A stretch of DNA of 64,000 nt from Desulfofundulus australicus DSM 11792 (lineage in GTDB: Bacteria > Bacillota > Desulfotomaculia > Desulfotomaculales > Desulfovirgulaceae): NCBI RefSeq assembly GCF_900129285.1, contig NZ_FQUW01000018.1, positions 1-64,000 on the forward strand. The letters are read 5' to 3'. Under the pieces are notes generated by a model. That model worked only from the letters and a program-made list of their open reading frames with translations, did no database searches and was not told where the DNA came from. Made by a program: the position numbers and the translations under genes. The stretch's first letter is position 1; each line of letters starts with the position of its first letter. Shown piece after piece: positions 59,370 to 64,000 of the stretch.

Positions 59370-59399
59370 GGTTAACCATATATATTTCTATGGTTAACC
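59370..59399 (+). promoter_or_regulatory. BirA operator in front of bioY
   Basis: GGTTAACCATA (59370-59380) and TATGGTTAACC (59389-59399) form a perfect 11-bp inverted repeat around an 8-base spacer TATATTTC. The GGTTAAC cores match the known BirA boxes of Firmicutes (TTGTTAAC/GGTTAACA type). It lies 149 bases before bioY, so BioY uptake should fall when biotin is abundant. The remaining 59400-59530 is GC-rich with no other signal. Confidence 0.82.
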
Positions 59400-59547
59400 G
59401 TTCACCCGGCAGCCCCTGCCTTAAACTTAACTACCCCCCCTCTTCCCCGCCGCCCCGCCCGGCCCCCCGTTCCGTTGCGCCCGGCGGGCCGGGATACTGC
59501 CGGCAGTTCAAACAACTGCTTAAATAATCTTGAAGGAGGTACCCGCC

Positions 59548-60132
59548 ATGAAACTATCCCCCCGCGACATGGCCCTGGCTGCCCTCTTCGCCGCCCTGGC
59601 GGCCGTGGCAGCCATGCTGTCCCGTTTCTTCATCACCCCCTACGTACCCTTCAGCCTGGTGCCCTTCGTGGTCATGCTGGCCGGCGGGCTTCTGGGCGCC
59701 CGGGTGGCGGCTTTAAGCATGCTAGTCTACGTGCTGCTGGGCCTTGCCGGCCTGCCGGTCTTTGAGACGGCCCCCTTCGGCGGCCCGGCTTACCTGCTCA
59801 AGCCCACCTTCGGCTTCCTGCTGGGCTTCATCGGCGGTGCCTGGGTGACGGGGGCACTGGCTCCCAAACAAAAGGACCCGGGCGTGGCCCGGCTGTTCCT
59901 GGCCATGGCCGCCGGCCTGGCGGTGATCTACCTCATCGGCCTGCCCTACCTCTACGTGATCCTGAATTTCTACCTGGGCCAAACCTTCTCCGCCCTGCAG
60001 GTGCTCAAGATCGGCTTCTTCCCCTTCATCGGCTTCGACCTGCTCAAGGCCGTCCTGGCCGCCGTACTGGCCCGGCTGGTCTACCGGCGGCTGCACGGCT
60101 TCAGCAGCGAGAGCGCCGGCCGCTCCGGTTAG
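59548..60132 (+). CDS. bioY: Biotin transporter substrate-binding (S) component BioY
   Basis: A 194-residue membrane protein of six helices. RFFITPYVPFSLVPFVVMLAGGLLGARVAALSMLVYVLLGLAGLPVFETAPFGG is the BioY core, with the biotin-pocket Asn/Asp region near ATRLVYRRLH at the end. It works with shared ECF modules. ATG follows AAGGAGG by 8 bases. It is under the BirA palindrome and ends with a strong terminator. Confidence 0.92.
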   Translation: MKLSPRDMALAALFAALAAVAAMLSRFFITPYVPFSLVPFVVMLAGGLLGARVAALSMLVYVLLGLAGLPVFETAPFGGPAYLLKPTFGFLLGFIGGAWVTGALAPKQKDPGVARLFLAMAAGLAVIYLIGLPYLYVILNFYLGQTFSALQVLKIGFFPFIGFDLLKAVLAAVLARLVYRRLHGFSSESAGRSG

Positions 60133-60170
60133 GCCCCGGCAGGCTTTACCGCCGCCGGGCGCACAAGAAG

Positions 60171-60200
60171 GGGCCGGGGCAGTTTTTATTGCCCCGGCCC
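60171..60200 (+). terminator. Terminator of bioY
   Basis: GGGCCGGGGCA and TGCCCCGGCCC form an 11-bp stem with an AT loop (GTTTTTAT). There is no real U-tract after it, but its strength and position favour a terminator. Confidence 0.7.
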
Positions 60201-60238
60201 GGAAATTGCCCTGACCATGCAGTTTTCGTTCATTTACT

Positions 60239-60325
60239 CTCCTTGAAGTGGCCGGAATCGCCCGGGAACCATTGCTTAAAGACTTGACCAGCGAAAGTTT
60301 GGATGAAGCTCTTTACAGGACGTGA
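60239..60325 (+). pseudogene. VapB-like antitoxin, C-terminal fragment (copy 1)
   Basis: The frame gives LLEVAGIAREPLLKDLTSES then LDEALYRT and a TGA, placed one base before a PIN-domain start, i.e. the usual toxin-antitoxin gene junction. No in-frame ATG and no N-terminal DNA-binding part precede it, so this is a remnant. A second, diverged copy lies at 62.8 kb. Confidence 0.6.
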
Positions 60326-60326
60326 T

Positions 60327-60434
60327 ATGTTGCGGCAGATTTTTGTGGATACCAGCTTTTTTTACGCCCACGCCTACGCAGACGACCCCCATTATCGTGA
60401 AGCGGTCCAGTTCCTGGAGAACCCCCCAGCCCCC
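60327..60434 (+). pseudogene. PIN-domain (VapC) toxin, N-terminal fragment
   Basis: MLRQIFVDTSFFYAHAYADD then PHYREAVQFLENPPAP is the beginning of a PIN RNase (first catalytic Asp in FVDTSFF). After about 36 codons homology stops where a copy of the 3' repeat of the Rpn genes begins, and the later acidic motifs are missing. It is therefore cut by recombination and inactive. It belongs to the antitoxin fragment just upstream. Confidence 0.65.
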
Positions 60435-60452
60435 AAATCCCCGCCGGAACAG

Positions 60453-60513
60453 TTGCCGGGGAAGGCCCACTGCCAGTGCGTTAGTAAATTTAGTGCCCGG
60501 CACCCTGGCACAG
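60453..60513. repeat. Degenerate copy of the 86-bp repeat
   Basis: GCCGGGGAAGGCCCAC matches the 86-bp repeat exactly, followed by a diverged part with GTTAGTAAATTTAGTGCCCG in place of the other copies' GTTAATAAGTTAAGTGCCTG. Like the exact copy at 63.0 kb it directly follows the 3' end of an Rpn gene. Confidence 0.6.
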
Positions 60514-60514
60514 C

Positions 60515-61426
60515 TCACTGCATAAACCTCTCCATGCCGTCCCTGATGATGGCCTGCGCCTCTTCCAGGGTGTTGGCGGCAAACAGTTCCTCCATGACGC
60601 CGTCCAGCACTTCCAGGCTGGCCATCTCCCGGACTTCCTGCTGCAGGCCGGCGGATGCATCGCCGAACCTCCTCCTGAGGTACTTGCAGATGGCGTCCTG
60701 TTTTGCTTCAACCTTACCCCTGGCCTCTGCCTCGGCGCGCTCTTCCCTGACCCACTCCTGGAAAATCGGTGATTCCATGACCATTTCCCTCCTTATCATC
60801 GATAGTACCAGGTCCGGCGGGTACTTACCGCCGGCCAGTATCGCCATGGCCGCCAGCAGGTCCTGCCGCAGTGATTCGTCCTCTATTTCCTGCACGGCGT
60901 CTATACATTTCTTCAGTGCCTGCTCGGGGCTTTCCTTTGCATCATCGCCTTTCATCAACGGCAGCAGGGGGTAAAGCCCCACCAGTTTGGCGGTTATCAC
61001 CGGTTGCCTGCGCTCTTCCCACACCCGGATCACCGTATAGGAATATTCCAGCCCTCCCGTATCCCACCGGTCACTTAACCGGTGCAGCCCGTTGTCGTCT
61101 TCCTTGTAGAAAAACATCACCACCTGGCGTATGGACGGGGTGCCCCTGCCGCCAGCCAGCGTGGCCTCCCATATGTCGCTACGGTAGCGCAGCATGCGGG
61201 CCGGCAGCGCCTCGTCGCGGTAGCCCATAGGCTCGAAGTGAAGCAGGTACGGGCTGCTGGGGTCATCTATTTCCAGTACGTTATCCAGCCGGGATTCCTT
61301 TTTGGGGGTGTACTCCGTTTTATAGGGCCTTACCCATTCTTCCCTGCAGTCCGGTTGCACGTATCTGGCCCAGTCGGCGGGCCGGCGCTGGAACAGCCGC
61401 TTTATTGGTATGTCTATCCCGGGCAT
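60515..61426 (-). CDS. Rpn/PD-(D/E)XK-type nuclease-like protein 1
   Basis: A 303-residue protein. The first half (LDNVLEIDDPSSPYLLHFEPMGYRDEALPARMLRYRSDIW) shows the D...E pattern of Rpn/DUF4351-type recombination-promoting nucleases, though the usual E-x-Q is E-P-M here. A central helical part follows, and residues 236-303 (DAICKYLRRRFGDASAGLQQ, EVLDGVMEELFAANTLEEAQ, AIIRDGMER) are almost identical to those of the gene at 63.1 kb. Function: possibly DNA cleavage in recombination, by family only. ATG 61426, distant GAGGG. It is the first of three such genes in 3.5 kb. Confidence 0.72.
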   Translation of the reverse strand: MPGIDIPIKRLFQRRPADWARYVQPDCREEWVRPYKTEYTPKKESRLDNVLEIDDPSSPYLLHFEPMGYRDEALPARMLRYRSDIWEATLAGGRGTPSIRQVVMFFYKEDDNGLHRLSDRWDTGGLEYSYTVIRVWEERRQPVITAKLVGLYPLLPLMKGDDAKESPEQALKKCIDAVQEIEDESLRQDLLAAMAILAGGKYPPDLVLSMIRREMVMESPIFQEWVREERAEAEARGKVEAKQDAICKYLRRRFGDASAGLQQEVREMASLEVLDGVMEELFAANTLEEAQAIIRDGMERFMQ

Positions 61427-61555
61427 TTACGTTCATTCACCCTCTTCTGGATAACTCGTAAGATCCCACCAGCCTCTAAAAAAAAAATTAGCTTATCTCC
61501 TTTCCTGAATTATACCACACGGAACGGGGATCTGGTACGGCGGGATGCCGGGGTA

Positions 61556-61641
61556 GCCTGCTTGAAAAGTAAACCCCCGCTGGCGTAGCTGCCGGGGAAG
61601 GCCCACGCCCAATACGTTAATAAGTTAAGTGCCTGGCACCG
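61556..61641. repeat. 86-bp direct repeat, copy A
   Basis: Exact duplicate of 63028-63113, beginning GCCTGCTTGAAAAGTAAACC and ending GTGCCTGGCACCG, the latter holding the palindrome GTGCC-T-GGCAC. Here it is not followed by an Rpn 3' end. A TATAAT-like box (61677-61682) lies a little downstream, in front of the second Rpn gene. Confidence 0.85.
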
Positions 61642-61739
61642 TCAATTCCATCTTCCTGCCGCCGCCCGCGGCATGATATAATATACACGCAAGATTTAAT
61701 TGCCTGCCGTTGTGCCTGCCGTTGAGAGGACTGGGATAG

Positions 61740-62693
61740 TTGGCCGTTAATGTCATTGACCGGAGTCTCAAGGCTTTGACCCGCCGTTACCCGAAACCCT
61801 TTGTCAAACTTGTCCTGGACTCCACAGAAGGGGTGGCCGTGGCCACCATCGAAAACCCGGAGATCAACCTCCCGGAAAGGCGGCTCGATTTCGTCTACGG
61901 CCTGCGCCTGGATGACCAGGAGTACCTGCTGCACCTCGAATTCCAGCTCCAGCACGAGACCGACCTGCCGGAACGGATGTTCACCTACAACGCGCTCCTG
62001 ACCGCCGCCTACCGGCGACCGGCCATCTCGGCGGTCATTTGCCTGGCGCGGCAGGAATACCGCCGTTTACCCGAAGCCTATGCCGTGACCTTCCGGAGCA
62101 GGGCGGTCCACACCTTCACCTACCGGGTCATCAGGCTCTGGGAATACGAAGAAGCCATTGCCGGCGGCGAGCTGAAGGAGCTCGCTCCCCTGCTCGTCCT
62201 GCTGGCCGAAAAGGGTAAAGAAGAAGCTGCCCTGGCCAGAACTAGAGAACTGGTCCTGGCCATCGGCGACGAGAAGCACCGGGCCGATGCCCTGTCGGTG
62301 GCTATCACCGTGGCGGCGCGCTACTTCAGTCGCGATTTTTTGCTTGAGTTTTTCAAGGGGGAAATGGAGATGCTGCAGGAAGCCAGTATTGTCCAGGAAT
62401 GGATAAACGAAGGCCTGGAGAGAGGCCGAAAAGAAGGCCTGGCGGAAGGCCTGGAAAAGGGCCTGGCAGAAGGCCTGGAAAAGGGCAGGAAGGCGGGAAA
62501 GCTCGAGGGAGAGATCGAGACGCTGCAAAGGGACATCCAGGAAGTCCTGGAGGAACGCTTCGGCCGAGTCAAAAAAGGTATGGGCAAGAAGCTGGCCGCC
62601 ATTGACGACCCGGCGGTGCTCCGTTCCCTGCTCAAGAAAAGCGTCAGGGTGAAGAGCCTCGAGGAGTTCGCCCGGCTCTTGGAAGAAGTGTAA
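61740..62693 (+). CDS. Rpn/PD-(D/E)XK-type nuclease-like protein 2
   Basis: A 317-residue protein with the clearest Rpn active-site pattern: RRLDFVYGLRLDDQEYLLHLEFQLQHETDLPERMFTY, i.e. D followed by E-x-Q. The C-terminal third begins with tandem EGLEKG/EGLAKG-like repeats (residues about 226-246), a charged low-complexity helix, then LEERFGRVKKGMGKKLAAI and the SLEEFARLL tail, related to but different from the other two genes. TTG start, AGAGG 10 bases upstream. Divergent from gene 1 across the 86-bp repeat. Confidence 0.75.
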   Translation: MAVNVIDRSLKALTRRYPKPFVKLVLDSTEGVAVATIENPEINLPERRLDFVYGLRLDDQEYLLHLEFQLQHETDLPERMFTYNALLTAAYRRPAISAVICLARQEYRRLPEAYAVTFRSRAVHTFTYRVIRLWEYEEAIAGGELKELAPLLVLLAEKGKEEAALARTRELVLAIGDEKHRADALSVAITVAARYFSRDFLLEFFKGEMEMLQEASIVQEWINEGLERGRKEGLAEGLEKGLAEGLEKGRKAGKLEGEIETLQRDIQEVLEERFGRVKKGMGKKLAAIDDPAVLRSLLKKSVRVKSLEEFARLLEEV

Positions 62694-62709
62694 CGTCCGG
62701 AGACAAGGT

Positions 62710-62747
62710 AAAGCCCTACCGGTGGCCTGCGGAGGGGCTTTCTTTTT
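62710..62747 (+). terminator. Terminator of Rpn gene 2
   Basis: AAAGCCC...GGGCTTT with CCG/CGG inside, then CTTTTT, directly after the stop codon. Confidence 0.75.
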
Positions 62748-62796
62748 AGCCCTCTAACCATATTTTGCCAGTAAGGTAAATAAAGGCGGACAAAAC

Positions 62797-62910
62797 GCAA
62801 AGGAACCTCTTCTCGAAGTAGCAGGGATCGCCCGTGAGCCATTACTCAAAAACTTGATCAGCGAAAGTTTAGATGAAGCTCCCGCCTCCCTTGCCAGCCG
62901 CGGGCGGTAG
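62797..62910 (+). pseudogene. VapB-like antitoxin, C-terminal fragment (copy 2)
   Basis: AKEPLLEVAGIAREPLLKNL then ISESLDEAP matches copy 1 at 60.2 kb in most positions, then runs on into unrelated sequence to a TAG. No start codon, no toxin after it. It marks a second, older or divergent insertion of the same toxin-antitoxin locus. The stretch to 63027 shows no further gene. Confidence 0.55.
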
Positions 62911-63027
62911 GGACTTTCGCTTTCCAGCTTGAAGGCGATCGCGGAAAGATACTTCCTGGTTTTTCGCGTGGCACTTTTAGGCACTTTTAGGAGTCCCATG
63001 GTCTGGAAGTGAGCTCAACCCGGGGTG

Positions 63028-63113
63028 GCCTGCTTGAAAAGTAAACCCCCGCTGGCGTAGCTGCCGGGGAAGGCCCACGCCCAATACGTTAATAAGTTAA
63101 GTGCCTGGCACCG
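63028..63113. repeat. 86-bp direct repeat, copy B
   Basis: Identical to 61556-61641 over 86 bases. It abuts the stop codon of the third Rpn gene and continues into the 3' part of that gene, as the degenerate copy does at gene 1. The GTGCCTGGCAC palindrome is at the end nearest the gene. Confidence 0.85.
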
Positions 63114-63114
63114 C

Positions 63115-64000
63115 TCACTGTATTAACCTTTCCATGCCGTCCCTGATGATGGCCTGCGCCTCTTCCAGGGTGTTGGCGGCAAACAATTCCTCCATTACGC
63201 CGTCCAGCACTTCCAGGCTGGTCATCTCCCGGACTTCCTGCTGCAGGCCGGCAGATGCATCGCCGAACCTACTCCTGAGGTACTTGCAGATGGCGTCCTG
63301 TGCTTTCTCAACTTTGCCCCTGGCTTCGCCGATGGCCTCGCCTTCAGCCCTGCCTTCGGCCTTCCCTCTCAATACGCCTTCCATCACAGCTTGCTTCTTC
63401 ATCTCATCCAGTGCCCGTTCTATGTTGGTGATCATCTTTTCCACCTCCCGGGGATCGTTTTCCTCCAGCACGCGTTCCACCTCTTCTCGCAGGCGTACCG
63501 GCAATTTGCGCTTGATGACGTTCTTCAGCCACACCGTCACCTGACGAAACTGCTCCGGAGTCATCCCTTTCAGTACGCCGGCGAGCTTCCTGAGCCGGAC
63601 TACCAGCTCCAGGGAATCCACGGTCTGGTCCAGGTAAAACACGCTGGACACCACGTTGGCCGCCCCGTACAGGTCCTCTTCGCTGTAGCGCACGACGTCG
63701 AAAAGGATGTAGGAGAAGTCCAGCAGGTAACCGGGGAACCGCTCGTGCCCCGCCTGGTATTCCCTGAAGCTCCTGCAGGCCGTCCAGCTTCTCCTGCCGT
63801 TGTAGAGGACGGCGGGAACGATGGCCGGCAGCCTGAATCCCCTGCGCCTCCGCTCCTTCTCCGGCGTGTTGTGGTAAATGTCCCGCCATATCTCCACCAT
63901 GTACAGCAGCAGCCGGAAGGGCATCAGGTAGTCCACCGTTGACTGCAGCTCCAGCAGAACGTAGAATATAACGTCGCCGCCTTTCGTCTTGAGCCGGTAG
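63115..64000 (-). CDS. Rpn/YhgA-like nuclease-like protein 3 (cut by window end)
   Basis: The reading frame continues past the right edge; at least 295 residues are seen. The edge codes YRLKTKGGDVIFYVLLELQS, then the core VDYLMPFRLLLYMVEIWRD matches the YhgA-like transposase/Rpn family, where ELQS is the E-x-Q motif. AVLYNGRRSWTACRSFREYQ is the next family block. The C-terminal 65 residues (DAICKYLRSRFGDASAGLQQ...IIRDGMERLIQ) equal those of gene 1 while the N-terminal region does not. Confidence 0.72.
   Translation of the reverse strand, partial: YRLKTKGGDVIFYVLLELQSTVDYLMPFRLLLYMVEIWRDIYHNTPEKERRRRGFRLPAIVPAVLYNGRRSWTACRSFREYQAGHERFPGYLLDFSYILFDVVRYSEEDLYGAANVVSSVFYLDQTVDSLELVVRLRKLAGVLKGMTPEQFRQVTVWLKNVIKRKLPVRLREEVERVLEENDPREVEKMITNIERALDEMKKQAVMEGVLRGKAEGRAEGEAIGEARGKVEKAQDAICKYLRSRFGDASAGLQQEVREMTSLEVLDGVMEELFAANTLEEAQAIIRDGMERLIQ

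Noticed and set aside
60303-60974. Single plus-strand frame running from the PIN fragment into the Rpn gene
   Set aside because: Only the first ~45 codons are PIN; the rest is antisense of the Rpn gene, so it is not a fusion protein.
62754-62999. Minus-strand frame between Rpn genes 2 and 3
   Set aside because: It covers the antitoxin fragment in antisense; its translation has no known relative and no ribosome site.

Overview
The window reads as chromosome of a GC-rich, spore-forming, strictly anaerobic Firmicute, most like the sulfate-reducing or syntrophic Peptococcaceae (Desulfotomaculum, Desulfofundulus, Pelotomaculum). The evidence is gene content and synteny: SigH, a ferredoxin-linked 2-oxoacid oxidoreductase beside aconitase, an NADH/ferredoxin diaphorase module, tetraprenyl-beta-curcumene synthase, McsA/McsB/CtsR/ClpC, frequent GTG/TTG starts and strong Shine-Dalgarno sites. 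No marker here fixes the species.

Layout. 1-12.7 kb holds mixed short units: an MFS exporter, PEP carboxykinase, a monocluster ferredoxin, a DUF763 protein, a TtcA-like tRNA thiolase, a second MFS exporter, a CGGC protein, a nucleotidyltransferase with a HEPN remnant, a terpene synthase, Ddl and a TauE-type exporter. 12.7-21.4 kb is an energy-metabolism block on the minus strand: aconitase, korDABC and a NuoE/NuoF/NuoG-N-terminal set. 21.5-46.4 kb is the conserved Firmicute run known from Bacillus subtilis, on the minus strand: ctsR-mcsA-mcsB-clpC, radA-disA, carD, yacL-ispDF, gltX-cysE-cysS-mrnC-rlmB-yacP and sigH. It is interrupted by gdhA-glnA and a two-component pair whose kinase is frameshifted. 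A tRNA-Asn lies just outside ctsR.

46.8-51.1 kb is an accessory island between ctsR and lysS: a 5'-truncated glutamate dehydrogenase, a Fis-type HTH remnant, two exported proteins and an AT-rich small membrane protein. 51.1-57.8 kb resumes conserved minus-strand genes (metallo-hydrolase, lysS, greA, an acyl-ACP-reductase-like oxidoreductase with an HTH partner, dusB, coaX). 57.9-60.1 kb runs on the plus strand: ArsR regulator, birA and bioY, with a near-textbook BirA operator in front of bioY.

60.2-64.0 kb is the most unusual stretch. Three Rpn-type nuclease genes with different N-terminal regions lie among fragments of a VapBC-like toxin-antitoxin pair. Two of them share an almost identical C-terminal module, and an 86-bp sequence occurs twice exactly and once in decayed form. 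It looks like a recombination-driven nuclease/toxin scrapyard and is the best candidate for something undescribed. Most of the rest is well-known housekeeping.
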